Shown here piece after piece: positions 17,226 to 27,212 of a DNA stretch of 52,130 nucleotides (position 1 is the first letter of the stretch; every line of letters begins with the position of its first letter). Location: assembly GCA_948579315.1 (NCBI GenBank), contig CAPAOL010000022.1, positions 1 through 52,130 on the forward strand, written 5' to 3'. Both the position numbers and the translations under genes were made by a program. Under the pieces are notes generated by a model that made no database searches, was not told where the DNA came from, and worked only from the letters and a program-made list of their open reading frames with translations. The stretch comes from an uncultured Phocaeicola sp. Its GTDB lineage: Bacteria; Bacteroidota; Bacteroidia; Bacteroidales; Bacteroidaceae.

Positions 17226-19211
17226 TTATTTCTTTCGTATTAATTCGACTGCATAATTAATCTCATCAGCCAATTGTGAGGGACTTCCGGAATATCCTTC
17301 AGCCGTATAAAGCATCCTGCCGTTCTTTAAAATAACTTTACGGGGAATACCGGATGAATTGAATTGACGGGAGAAAATGCTGAAAGCCTTGTTATACCCT
17401 TTGGTTCCTTCTTTTAAAGTATCGAACAATACTTTAAAATGTGAATATCCATTATTATTCAAATACTTCTCAACTGCCGGTTTTCCCTTAATTCCGAAAT
17501 CCATGGTATTTACGAAATAGAAAACGACCTCCGGATCGTTCGCATAAGCGTCTACAGCAAGTTTCATTCCCTCAAACGCACGTTTACAAGGTGCGCACCA
17601 GTTTGCCCAAAAATCAATCACTACAATCTTATCTTTGAAACTGTCACTGCTCACAACATTCCCGTCCATATCCAGCAATTCGAAAGTAGGGATTTCAACA
17701 TCTGTCATATGAGATTTCACTTCCTCATATAACGCCTCTTTCAATGCCGCACCTTTCAATTTATCAAGATAGACTTTAAACTCGGCATCAGATGCCGGTT
17801 TCACTTCCTCACGCAGAGCAGTCATCATATCAGTGGTAATCGTATTATATTTCACCGAATTTTTCAAAACCTCCAATGCTTGTTCTTTCTTTCCGGTAGC
17901 TGACAAAATCTCATAACGTACCTGATTGACTGTAGCATCCGCATAAGACAATACATCATCCTTATAATAAGAGAGCCATGTCAAAGCCTCGTCATTCTTA
18001 TTCAAATCCTTTAATAATTGCAGATAAATTCCCAAACGTTCGTAAAACTGAATGTCAAGCAATTCCTGTGCTTCTTTCGGAGTGTATCTTAATTCTTCCA
18101 TATTATTAGAAAGGTCATTCCGTTTTTGCACCATTTGTTCCATCAAGGCTTTCGCTACCGGATAGACTGAGTCATTTTTCGCCAACCGAAATTTATAGGC
18201 ACGGAATATATTCCACCGGAACACTTCACTCAAAGTCACAAAATTCATTGATGGCAAGGCAGCAATAAGTTTGTCATACTGTTTTCCGTCAAAAAGAAAA
18301 GAAGCATAGGGACGGGTCAGATTATAATACATATAAGCTTGTTTACGGGAGAACGGATCTTCTATACATTTGTTATATGGATACGTCCTAAAAAATTCTT
18401 CAGTCTTACTTACCCGTTCTTCGCCTACCTCCATAGCCTCCACCTGATGAAACATTTGTGCACGAGCAGAAAACCCGTGAGGATATTGTTTTAATATAAT
18501 ACTCTTTATCGAGTCCGCCGTTGCCTGCTCCTGCAATCTGAAACGATAAATATTCTCAAACGTAGAGTAGATGAACTCGGTCATAGCAAACTCTTTATTG
18601 ATTTTCTGAAAGAAGAAATCAACAGCTTTCCGATTCTTTTCTCCCATACGTAAAGCTACCATGTTCATATAAACATTTACGAACTTCGGCAAATTTGCAG
18701 CATAATGCTCCATTTCCTTAGTTGTCCACATCTCTACCGCCTCATCCTGAATATCAAACTTTTGGAAGTAATTTCCAATATGGAAACAAGAAGGTTTACG
18801 GAATGTCCCCCATCCCAAATAGCCACCAGGTAACATTTTCCCCTGTGCATCTAATGTCGTAAACACATATCCTCCGTTTTCGTCATTATTATCTATCGTG
18901 CGGTTCCATGCTTCACCAGCTAGAAATGATAAAGCGAACAGGGCACAATTGTCAGCCAACCGATAATTTCCTTTCCACTGATTCTTTCCGCTACGGATTA
19001 AAGTTACATCGTCCATCCTCCATAAATAATCCTCATAGAGATAGATCGTACAAGACAATGTATCCCGGTTTTCCAATGGTCCTCCTGATGCCTGATAATT
19101 AAATGAGATCAGAGAACCTGCCTGCGGTTTTTCAATACCGGACAAACGAGACTGTGCATAAGTAGTTATAAAGTACGCACAGAAAACAAACAATACAAAT
19201 AATTTTTTCAT
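17226..19211 (-). CDS. Large TlpA-type thioredoxin protein, exported
   Basis: 661 residues with an N-terminal signal peptide (MKKLFVLFVFCAYFITTYAQ). Residues of about 25-510 form a long helical, repeat-like region with a pattern reminiscent of tetratricopeptide folds; the first part may also contain a small beta domain. The C-terminal thioredoxin fold has the active site WCAPC (Cys539 and Cys542) in IVVIDFWANWCAPCKRAF and the segment FNSSGIPRKVILKNGRM carrying the cis-proline. It probably acts on disulfides of substrates or of the partner proteins in the periplasm. It lies 31 bp after the lipoprotein gene and abuts the S9 peptidase gene. Confidence 0.87.
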   Translation of the reverse strand: MKKLFVLFVFCAYFITTYAQSRLSGIEKPQAGSLISFNYQASGGPLENRDTLSCTIYLYEDYLWRMDDVTLIRSGKNQWKGNYRLADNCALFALSFLAGEAWNRTIDNNDENGGYVFTTLDAQGKMLPGGYLGWGTFRKPSCFHIGNYFQKFDIQDEAVEMWTTKEMEHYAANLPKFVNVYMNMVALRMGEKNRKAVDFFFQKINKEFAMTEFIYSTFENIYRFRLQEQATADSIKSIILKQYPHGFSARAQMFHQVEAMEVGEERVSKTEEFFRTYPYNKCIEDPFSRKQAYMYYNLTRPYASFLFDGKQYDKLIAALPSMNFVTLSEVFRWNIFRAYKFRLAKNDSVYPVAKALMEQMVQKRNDLSNNMEELRYTPKEAQELLDIQFYERLGIYLQLLKDLNKNDEALTWLSYYKDDVLSYADATVNQVRYEILSATGKKEQALEVLKNSVKYNTITTDMMTALREEVKPASDAEFKVYLDKLKGAALKEALYEEVKSHMTDVEIPTFELLDMDGNVVSSDSFKDKIVVIDFWANWCAPCKRAFEGMKLAVDAYANDPEVVFYFVNTMDFGIKGKPAVEKYLNNNGYSHFKVLFDTLKEGTKGYNKAFSIFSRQFNSSGIPRKVILKNGRMLYTAEGYSGSPSQLADEINYAVELIRKK

Positions 19212-19242
19212 TTAGTTTTATATCTTATTCTTTATATTTCAA

Positions 19243-20169
19243 TTAATGCAATTGAGAGGTCCTGGCTCCAATCTCATGAAGATCAATACCTAACGTATTT
19301 TGAAAATACTCTATCACTGCTTCATATTTATTACGTATCGGATAGCCCTTAACAGAATTCCCCGAAACACTATCATACTGGGTTCCGCAATCAAATTCTT
19401 CGGTCAAAAACCTGTTCTCAAATTCTTCCTTATTCATCATAACCAGATATTTCACAAATAATCCGAAATCATAATAATAGTCCATTCCACCATCACGATA
19501 CTCCAGACAGCCTCCGCCGTTATATCCCCATTCGCCTTCATAATCACCTCCTGCATTGTTTATATAATCGTCGTGATATGTCTGAAACTTTTCAGGAACC
19601 TCTATCTTACCTTTCGAAGCAGCATAACCGGCAATGGCAAAAGCAACCTCGCCAATCAGTTCCTTTTTTTCCTCAACGGAAAGTGAAGACAAACGACTAT
19701 TCACTGCACCAAAAGTCAGATGATTAAGACCATACATAGCTTTTTTAGGAATCTTTTGATAGATTTTATTTCCCTCATCATCATACTCGTATGTATCCTT
19801 TAAACTATAAATTTCGGAAGCTAACAGGATTCTATACGGCATATATCTTCTCAGAAAATCGTCACTCCAAATAGACAAGCAATTTTCTTTCAGGAAGTTC
19901 CATCCTTCACCTATAGAGGAAGTTTCGGCTTCTACTGCATAGTAAGGAATATACTCTGTAATATTCCAACGGAAATCAACCTCGCCAAACCTATACAAAA
20001 CTTGCACCCCATATTTATCATAGAACTCAACTATCTCACGATCATATGAAGCATTTCCTTGAGGAAACTCTCCAAAACCCATCGGTTCGGAAGGTGTCAA
20101 AGCATCTTCCCCACATGAGCATACTCCAACCAAGAGCAAACAGGATATTAAATATATAAACTTCTTCAT
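19243..20169 (-). CDS. Lipoprotein resembling SusCD-associated zinc metallohydrolases, apparently without the HExxH motif
   Basis: 308 residues with a lipoprotein signal (lipobox VCSC, Cys19). The start of the mature protein (REIVEFYDKYGVQVLYRF, residues 45-61) resembles the Mx1/substrate-import-associated metallohydrolase family that accompanies SusC/D pairs. I see no HExxH anywhere. The best match to the expected helix is ELIGEVAFAIAG, with GEVAF (residues 173-177) where HExxH would be, followed by KIEVPEKF. If this alignment is right both zinc-binding histidines are lost and the protein is a binding or scaffold protein. The gene sits 34 bp after susD. Family assignment is moderate, pseudoenzyme status is inference. 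Confidence 0.65.
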   Translation of the reverse strand: MKKFIYLISCLLLVGVCSCGEDALTPSEPMGFGEFPQGNASYDREIVEFYDKYGVQVLYRFGEVDFRWNITEYIPYYAVEAETSSIGEGWNFLKENCLSIWSDDFLRRYMPYRILLASEIYSLKDTYEYDDEGNKIYQKIPKKAMYGLNHLTFGAVNSRLSSLSVEEKKELIGEVAFAIAGYAASKGKIEVPEKFQTYHDDYINNAGGDYEGEWGYNGGGCLEYRDGGMDYYYDFGLFVKYLVMMNKEEFENRFLTEEFDCGTQYDSVSGNSVKGYPIRNKYEAVIEYFQNTLGIDLHEIGARTSQLH

Positions 20170-20203
20170 ACTACTATTCTATTTTATTGTTCCATATTAA
20201 TAT

Positions 20204-21685
20204 TTAGTTTACCTCGCCTACACGCTCCGGTGCCAATTCATTCTGTATTAAAGCTGAATTTGTATCCATTGCATCCTGTGGAATAGGTAATACATAACCC
20301 AGATCTTTCTCCTTCAATGTATATACGGTACGGTTTCCTGATGCATCATACCATGTATGTTCAATAGAAGGCATACCATAACGACGGAGATCAAACCAGC
20401 GATGTGATTCAAAACAAAGTTCACGGCGACGTTCTTCATGACAAAATTCCATCAGAGCTGCAGGCGTGGTTAACGTATAAGCCACAAAATTCGACAAACG
20501 TTTACTGCGAAGAGCATCCAGGTCATCAACAGCCTTTTGTCCACAAGAGTTATCTCCTGCCATATATTTAGCAGCATAAGCTTCCGCACGATTTAAATAA
20601 AGTTCGGCAGTACGCCATACAAACCCCTGTTCCTGAGTTCCACGTTTGGCCATCCAATATTTGTAATACAAAGGACTCATATCACTAAAAAATATATTTC
20701 GACGGGCATCCGAAGAATCATATAGTCTCAATAAAGCATTCGAACCGCTCTCAGACACCCTGATTAACGTACCTTCTGTTTTTATACTCCCGCTCATGCT
20801 TCCATTAATAAATATTACTTCCGGGAAATTCCTAGAAATTATATTGTTAATAGCATAATGAGGAAAAGCCGGATTACTTAGCTGATATGTAGTCAGGTCA
20901 ACCAATGCCGGAGCATCGGCCAAAGCCACATCAGCATGCTCTAGCACCTTATCCCAATTTTCCATATACAAATAAATTCGGGAAGCTAGAAGATGTGCTG
21001 CTACATTATTTATACGAAACAATCCTAGAGTGTTGTCAGCTTTACCATCCAGCAAACTACAGGCTTCTTCAATATCCTTACATATTTGAGTATACACTTC
21101 CGCAACTGTATTACGTGCAATTCCCTCATCTCTAATTTCCGGTTTGATAACTAGAGGCACTCCCAAAAGACTCTCCGGAGCCGTTCCTGCACAATTATAG
21201 GGCATAGCATATAAATTCACCAATAAGAAATAATAGTAAGCACGAAGTGCCAAAGCCTCACCTCTTGTCTGCATTTTTTCATCTTCTGTTCCATCCGCAT
21301 CTGTCAGCCCGTCTATAACCAAATTACAGGCCATAATACATTTATAAAGTTTCTGATAGGTGTGTAGCAGGTTAGTCATATCATAATCAGCCAGCAACAA
21401 GTACATATTAGATTGCCACGTATAGACTGCACGATGAGCCAAGTTTTCATCTATGTAATTATCAGATTGTCCCTGAGCTCCCTCCACATCATCAGTCAAT
21501 ACATCTGTGATAGGATCGAGACAAATGGTAGTTGAATATCCCTCACCATTCAACAATTCTTGAAAAGCAGAAGCTGTTTTCGGTTCAAACTCATCTTGCG
21601 AAACTTCTTTCAGGAAATCACTGCAAGAGGAACATATACACATTATGTATACAGAAAGGAATATTAATATATATTTACTATTCAT
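20204..21685 (-). CDS. SusD/RagB-type outer-membrane lipoprotein
   Basis: 493 residues, lipobox with predicted Cys21 (CICSSCSDF). Features of the RagB/SusD family are present: an N-terminal region with TPR-like helices (ARGEALALRAYYYFLLVNLYAMPY around residues 140-160, then NTVAEVYTQICKDIEEACSLL), and the C-terminal RTAELYLNRAEAYA and FCHEERRRELCFESHRWFDLRRYG. SusD proteins form the lid of the SusC transporter on the cell surface and bind the substrate. The gene is 23 bp after susC. The family does not reveal the substrate; the neighbours (peptidase, no glycosidase) favour peptides. Confidence 0.95.
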   Translation of the reverse strand: MNSKYILIFLSVYIMCICSSCSDFLKEVSQDEFEPKTASAFQELLNGEGYSTTICLDPITDVLTDDVEGAQGQSDNYIDENLAHRAVYTWQSNMYLLLADYDMTNLLHTYQKLYKCIMACNLVIDGLTDADGTEDEKMQTRGEALALRAYYYFLLVNLYAMPYNCAGTAPESLLGVPLVIKPEIRDEGIARNTVAEVYTQICKDIEEACSLLDGKADNTLGLFRINNVAAHLLASRIYLYMENWDKVLEHADVALADAPALVDLTTYQLSNPAFPHYAINNIISRNFPEVIFINGSMSGSIKTEGTLIRVSESGSNALLRLYDSSDARRNIFFSDMSPLYYKYWMAKRGTQEQGFVWRTAELYLNRAEAYAAKYMAGDNSCGQKAVDDLDALRSKRLSNFVAYTLTTPAALMEFCHEERRRELCFESHRWFDLRRYGMPSIEHTWYDASGNRTVYTLKEKDLGYVLPIPQDAMDTNSALIQNELAPERVGEVN

Positions 21686-21708
21686 AATCTACAAAAGATT
21701 TTTAAGGA

Positions 21709-24700
21709 TTAGAAATTAAGACTTACTGAGAACGAATAAGTCCGTGTAATAGGTAATGCAACACTTCCAGTAGAATCTACCTCTGGATCTTGTCCATTAA
21801 ATTTTGAGCTACACAATGTAAAAAGATTGGTCACATTAAACGAACAGGACATACCTGCGATATTTAACGGTTGAAGCCATTTATCCGGCAAAGTATAAGT
21901 CAACATTAGATTACGGCAACGAAAGAAATCGGCTTTTACTACACGTACATCCGAATAATTATACATATCGTATGTATTCTGTTGAGTTGCATTCGCAATC
22001 GGAGTATAGACAAAATAATTCCGTGCCTCATCAAAAGCAATACCCGGAATATCAGTATGCTCCTCATCGCCCGGTTCCCGCCAGCAATGCAAGAAATCTG
22101 TCGTCAGATTTGTTTGCGGAGTAGGCATCTTCATCGTTCCGCTGAAAAGGAAATTCAAACGTTTCACATGCCCGAAAGCATAAGCAAACTGAGCATTTAA
22201 TATAAAATTCTTATAACGCAACGAAGTGGAAAGTCCTCCGTTAAACTTCGGATCAGTCGAACCACAATATTTCAGATAACTTTTCGGATCATTACTTTTC
22301 TCTACTTCTGATTCATTTGCCGAACAATGTTCAAACATCGCACGGCCTGTTTCATGATCCAGTCCCTTGAACTCCCAGGCATACAGTGCATTTACCGGCT
22401 TTCCATTTTCAAAAGCATTACCAGCCAGGTAATCCAGATAAGTATAATCCTGCTTTGCAGTATTGCTTATATTATTGGTGTTTTTCGAATAAATCGGAGT
22501 TAATGTCCAAGTAAAGTCACGCGTTTGAACAGGAATAAAAGTCAATCCCACTTCAATACCATAATTCTTCATACTGGCACCATTACGGAAAGTTTGAGTT
22601 GTTCCATATTCACTGGCTACCGGCAAATTAAAAATCAAGTCCTTACCTTTACGCACATAATAATCGACAGTACCCGAGATTCTGCCGTTCAACAAAGAGA
22701 AATCCAATCCATAATTAGTTGTAACCGTCTTTTCCCAACGCAAATCAGGATAAGGCAGGCGTTTAATTCCCAATTGGTAGTTCCCAGAAAAACGATTAAC
22801 TGCAAGCGCCATGTATTGTGCTACAAGATTTGGTCCTACAGAAGTAGGAATATTCCCCTGTTGACCATAAGAAAAACGTATACTGAAATTATCTAAAGCT
22901 TTCCAGCCTCTAAACCAACTTTCATCATTTATCTTCCACCTTGCTGCCAAACTCCATACAGGAAGAAATTTATGATTTGTGTATTGTCCGAAACGATTGG
23001 AAGCATCCCCACGCAAATTAGCGTTAAAAATATAGCGGTTCTTCAACGCATAAACCAAAGTCGCATAAGCAGATACTGCATTATTCTTCGTATTCTTACG
23101 AGACACAGTATGTTTTTCCAACGAAGAATTATTCAGGACCGCGCTTCCGGCACTTTCCTTATCATATTCATAACTGACAGCCATCCCACGATCCGGATAA
23201 TATCCATATTCTACATCATTAAAACCGTCATATTGATTGGAGATTGCCTCATAGCCAATCATACCATTAATGGCATGTTGCTGCATCTCTCCAAAGGTGG
23301 TAGCATACGAAAGTTGAGCACGAGCTGTATAGCCCACATTATTCATCGAATTATAATTCAAAATTCCTCCATGAGGCAATTTGCTTTTCTTTTCTTCTTC
23401 ACCGTTGGGAATCACCGTACCATAATCATATCCACGAATGCCTGCAATATAATAAGAACGTTCGTCCGCCCACTGATAATTAGTAGAGTTAACATAACGC
23501 AGACCAAAAAGCGTCTGAAGCGTCAATCCTTTCCATATTTTCACATCAATACCTACATTGCCACTGAAATTACGGGATTTTGCCTCATTACCGGTATGTG
23601 CCAGCTCATTAAATATATTATATGTCAACAGATAGTTATTGGATAACCCATCAATAGTATTAATCTGAGTCGTGTAATATTCATCAGGGCCAATAGCGCG
23701 AGTAGTCTGCAACGCATAAGTATAAGGATTCGTGGTATAAAAACCATCACTTTTCTGGTCTGAGAAACTTAAACGAGTATAAGCTCTGACTTTTTTAGTC
23801 AGATAGGCTGAGATATTAGAAGTCAAACTGTAACTGGTTGAGTTATCTCCTTTAGTAGTTCCCTTGGAATTATTATATCCGATAGATGTATAATAATTGA
23901 CTTTCTCGTTACCTCCTGAAATACTGGCACTATAATCTTGATTTAAAGCGTTGCGACAAAGAAGCTTGAACCAGTCGGTATTCATTGTTTCATATTTAGC
24001 CACTTGCTCGTCAAATTCGCTTTTTGTAATTTTCATACTGTAAAAATCAAACAAAGCACCTTCGAAACCGGTAGCATAGGGCATATAATCATACAAATAT
24101 CCTTTCTCTACCACTTCTCTTGAAATACCTACACGCTCTTTCGAATTCATCAGATTATACTGCGAATAGCGAGGACGTCCCGTAAATCCTAAAGATGCGG
24201 AAAAACTAATCGAAGGTTTCCCTATTTTACCTTTCTTGGTAGTCAGCACAATCACCCCATTGGCTGCACGTGTACCATATATAGCTGTGGCTGAAGCATC
24301 TTTCAAAAACGTAATAGATTCAATATCATTGGGATTTACCCCTGCTATCGCATTGCCTAACAAACTGCGAGTAGCATTTTGATTCACCTGATCAAGCATA
24401 TCGCTTCCCATCAACACATTATTGAGTTCGTCATTAGACAAATCAATAGGATCTTCATAAACAATCCCATCTACCACCCACAACGGAGAAGCATTACCGT
24501 AAATCGTCGAGGAACCACGCATACGGATACGCGGAGTTGCATTAGGAGAACCGGAACTGTTTTGCACCATCAGTCCTGGTATAGTACCTTGCAACATCTT
24601 ATCTACAGAATTGATAGTCGGTATCTTTATGTCATCCATCTTCACCGTAGAGGTAGCACTTGCCATCAAACGCTTGTCCATCACTTGATAACCGGTAACC

Positions 24701-25326
24701 ACCACCTCATCAACTGCGTTCACCATTTCTTCCAGTTTCACCTGTACTCCCCAACCGTCATTCACCATTTTTTCCACAGTCTTTTTACCTATGAAAGAAA
24801 AAGTCAGCATAGCACTTTGCCCTTCCTTTACGGGGATGGAAAAGCCGCCATTCAAATCCGTCAGTGTACCTGTAGAACGACCATTCTTCACCCTGACAGA
24901 CACACCGGGCAGCGGTTCATCATTTTCATCCACTACCTGCCCTCTTAATAAGCCTTTCTCTAAAGTTTCCTTTTTATCTTTTTTTAGAAACACATGGATA
25001 TACCTGCCATCAACCGAACTTTTAACAGGATGACCGGCAATGAGTTTTTTCACAGCTTCCGGAGCTGCCAACTCCTGAATAGAAGCATTAACACGAATGG
25101 AGTGGAGTTCATTGTAACTAAATACAATTTTGTAACCAGATTGCTTTTCTACCCTTTTTAAAGCGTCTGTCAACTTCTCATTCACGCATTTCATCGTGAC
25201 CTTTTTCTCTTTCTCCTGCGCTGCCAATCCTGTAACAAAGGCAAACATTAACAGGAAACCGACCAGATACTTCCAACTCTGTATACACGGTCTTTCTCTA
25301 CGCTCTTCATTCAATCGTTTCATCAT
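21709..25326 (-). CDS. SusC/RagA-type TonB-dependent outer-membrane transporter with STN signalling domain
   Basis: 1205 residues. In order: an N-terminal membrane/signal segment (about residues 22-36), an STN domain (about 42-115, VTMKCVNEKLTDALKRVEKQ and following), a carboxypeptidase-regulatory-like domain (LRGQVVDENDEPLPGVSVRVKNG), the TonB plug with the SusC signature (DEVVVTGYQ, NGVIVLTTKKGK), and a beta-barrel ending in an aromatic residue (SVSLNF). The STN domain is the part that contacts a FecR anti-sigma factor, and such a gene lies immediately upstream. The protein would import a substrate through the outer membrane using TonB energy and report its presence to the sigma factor. Confidence 0.96.
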   Translation of the reverse strand: MMKRLNEERRERPCIQSWKYLVGFLLMFAFVTGLAAQEKEKKVTMKCVNEKLTDALKRVEKQSGYKIVFSYNELHSIRVNASIQELAAPEAVKKLIAGHPVKSSVDGRYIHVFLKKDKKETLEKGLLRGQVVDENDEPLPGVSVRVKNGRSTGTLTDLNGGFSIPVKEGQSAMLTFSFIGKKTVEKMVNDGWGVQVKLEEMVNAVDEVVVTGYQVMDKRLMASATSTVKMDDIKIPTINSVDKMLQGTIPGLMVQNSSGSPNATPRIRMRGSSTIYGNASPLWVVDGIVYEDPIDLSNDELNNVLMGSDMLDQVNQNATRSLLGNAIAGVNPNDIESITFLKDASATAIYGTRAANGVIVLTTKKGKIGKPSISFSASLGFTGRPRYSQYNLMNSKERVGISREVVEKGYLYDYMPYATGFEGALFDFYSMKITKSEFDEQVAKYETMNTDWFKLLCRNALNQDYSASISGGNEKVNYYTSIGYNNSKGTTKGDNSTSYSLTSNISAYLTKKVRAYTRLSFSDQKSDGFYTTNPYTYALQTTRAIGPDEYYTTQINTIDGLSNNYLLTYNIFNELAHTGNEAKSRNFSGNVGIDVKIWKGLTLQTLFGLRYVNSTNYQWADERSYYIAGIRGYDYGTVIPNGEEEKKSKLPHGGILNYNSMNNVGYTARAQLSYATTFGEMQQHAINGMIGYEAISNQYDGFNDVEYGYYPDRGMAVSYEYDKESAGSAVLNNSSLEKHTVSRKNTKNNAVSAYATLVYALKNRYIFNANLRGDASNRFGQYTNHKFLPVWSLAARWKINDESWFRGWKALDNFSIRFSYGQQGNIPTSVGPNLVAQYMALAVNRFSGNYQLGIKRLPYPDLRWEKTVTTNYGLDFSLLNGRISGTVDYYVRKGKDLIFNLPVASEYGTTQTFRNGASMKNYGIEVGLTFIPVQTRDFTWTLTPIYSKNTNNISNTAKQDYTYLDYLAGNAFENGKPVNALYAWEFKGLDHETGRAMFEHCSANESEVEKSNDPKSYLKYCGSTDPKFNGGLSTSLRYKNFILNAQFAYAFGHVKRLNFLFSGTMKMPTPQTNLTTDFLHCWREPGDEEHTDIPGIAFDEARNYFVYTPIANATQQNTYDMYNYSDVRVVKADFFRCRNLMLTYTLPDKWLQPLNIAGMSCSFNVTNLFTLCSSKFNGQDPEVDSTGSVALPITRTYSFSVSLNF

Positions 25327-25433
25327 ATATTATTTGCTAATTTAAATGTAAAGTCACAAATAATACGTAATCAACGATAATCGGGTACCGAATTTTAAAA
25401 GAAAAACATCAAAAAGTTAATAGATAATAGATT

Positions 25434-26522
25434 TTACTGAATTATTATTCGGTTTCCATCCAAAGTCACATAAAATATACCGAGCGCATTCAAATTGCGG
25501 ACTGCATACATCAGACTTTCCGTACGACTGGCTACAAAGTGCATTTTATAATCGAGCATCTCATCATTCTCAAATACCACATCTACATTGTACCAACGCC
25601 CCAACTCCTGCATTATCTCTACAAGCGATACATTATCAAAATAGAAATAGCCGTTCTGCCATTCCAGATAAGGGTAAATGTCCACCGCTTGTTTTCTTAA
25701 CATTCCATCTTCCGTCAGCGACGCTTGTTCTTCCGGCTGTAAAGTCAACGCTGGCGCCATATCGTTGGCAACAGTCACTTTACCTTCCAATAAAGTAACA
25801 TGAGCATCAAGTTTAGAGTAGGAACGCACATTGAACTTTGTTCCGAGAACTACCGTTTCAAAATAGTCCGTTTTTACAATAAAAGGATGTTCTTTATCAG
25901 GAGCTACATCAAAATAGGCTTCTCCTTTCAAATAGACAATACGCTGTTCTTTCACAAAAACATCCGGAAAAATCAATTGACTGGCAGCATTAAGCAAAAC
26001 AGTAGTCCCGTCGGAAAGAGTAACCGTATAATCCTGCCCGCAAGGAGTGGTCAACGTTTGCAATTGCTCTTCAATAGGCAAAGTGGCAGCTTTCTTTGTA
26101 CTCAAATCAATAGATTTATGGGTAGCAATTATTCCATGAGCATATAACTGCCGGTCCGGTGTTTCTTCCTTAATTATATAAGTAATATCTCCAAAATTCA
26201 ACTTTGGATCTACTGCCGACTTATCGGCAGCAAACACTTGAAGCTGCACTACAGAAGGATGATAAAAGAAGGCACCCAAAAATAATCCGAGAAAAAGTAC
26301 AGCCGCTACCGATGCAGCAATACACCAGCGTTTCAAACGTAACATCTTTATATTTACACTCTGTTGCATCTCATGGGAGGAGGGACGCACTTGTTTTTGC
26401 TTCTCCCAAAAACGCTTCCGCTCTTCTTCCATATCGGGAAGAGGAACCTTATCCATAGCCATGGCACGTTTATAATCCAATATCAGGCGAATATCTTCCT
26501 TATCGTTTATATCTTCTATCAT
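25434..26522 (-). CDS. FecR-type anti-sigma factor
   Basis: 362 residues. The N-terminal part (about 1-68) is cytoplasmic and would bind the sigma factor. One membrane segment follows (RWCIAASVAAVLFLGLFLGA, about 69-90). The periplasmic part contains the FecR domain (LTTPCGQDYTVTLSDGTTVL, then AYFDVAPDKEHPFIVKT) and a C-terminal DUF4974-like domain (NGYFYFDNVSLVEIMQELGRW) that resembles the STN domain of the partner SusC. It lies 57 bp after the sigma factor gene and 107 bp before susC. It should hold the ECF factor until SusC signals that substrate is present. Confidence 0.94.
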   Translation of the reverse strand: MIEDINDKEDIRLILDYKRAMAMDKVPLPDMEEERKRFWEKQKQVRPSSHEMQQSVNIKMLRLKRWCIAASVAAVLFLGLFLGAFFYHPSVVQLQVFAADKSAVDPKLNFGDITYIIKEETPDRQLYAHGIIATHKSIDLSTKKAATLPIEEQLQTLTTPCGQDYTVTLSDGTTVLLNAASQLIFPDVFVKEQRIVYLKGEAYFDVAPDKEHPFIVKTDYFETVVLGTKFNVRSYSKLDAHVTLLEGKVTVANDMAPALTLQPEEQASLTEDGMLRKQAVDIYPYLEWQNGYFYFDNVSLVEIMQELGRWYNVDVVFENDEMLDYKMHFVASRTESLMYAVRNLNALGIFYVTLDGNRIIIQ

Positions 26523-26579
26523 ATTGCTACAACTGTCTTTTATATTTATACGGAGTCGATCCTTTTTGAGGCACTTTTT

Positions 26580-27101
26580 TTACGGTTTTATAACAGATAA
26601 ACGTTCACGAAGTATAGCCAATGCCTTCATAATGTGTTTCTTTACCGCACTCGAAGTGATATCGAGAATTTCTGCTACTTCCCTATATTTTTTATTATTA
26701 AAATAACACTGTTCCAAAACAAAACGCGTACGAGGCGGCAGTTCCGATATAATCTGTTTCACATTGTTCATCCGTTCTTCGTATTCCTCCGGAGTCATTC
26801 CTTCTTCATCTTCTACTGCCTCTTGCAAATATTCCGCATACTGCCGGGCAGCCTGGTCATGTCTCAAATAATCAATACATTTATTCCGTACGCACGAATA
26901 CAGGAAACTACCCACAGTAGCATTTCCCAAACGCTCTACATTTTCCCATGCCTGACCGAACACATCCGATACAATATCACGACAGATCTCTGAGTCTTCC
27001 ACAAAACCATAGGCATAATAAAGGAGTTGAGGATAATATTTATCATATATCCTGTCAAATTCGTCCATCGTAATCTTCGAACTATCTTTATGCGTCTTCA
27101 T
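26580..27101 (-). CDS. ECF-type RNA polymerase sigma factor
   Basis: 173 residues with sigma region 2 (FDRIYDKYYPQLLYYAYGF, then DIVSDVFGQAWENVERL) and region 4 (LPPRTRFVLEQCYFNNKKYREVAEIL and SAVKKHIMKALAILRERL), typical of the Bacteroides FecI-like group. Regions 1 and 3 are absent, as expected of ECF factors. It is the first gene of the locus and is followed by the FecR-type gene. It probably directs transcription of the downstream susC operon. I did not find a clear TAnnTTTG promoter in front of it. Confidence 0.95.
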   Translation of the reverse strand: MKTHKDSSKITMDEFDRIYDKYYPQLLYYAYGFVEDSEICRDIVSDVFGQAWENVERLGNATVGSFLYSCVRNKCIDYLRHDQAARQYAEYLQEAVEDEEGMTPEEYEERMNNVKQIISELPPRTRFVLEQCYFNNKKYREVAEILDITSSAVKKHIMKALAILRERLSVIKP

Positions 27102-27212
27102 CTGCGAATGATTTGGCGGTTTATTTTTCTACCTCACTTCTGTGAGAATGCGAGTAAAACCGCCAAATATATAAAAAGAACAAATAAAAAGCAAAAAAAG
27201 GGGAGATAATAC

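Noticed and set aside
22972..23646. 224-residue open frame antisense to susC
   Set aside because: Rich in Ile and His because it complements susC codons; no start signals.
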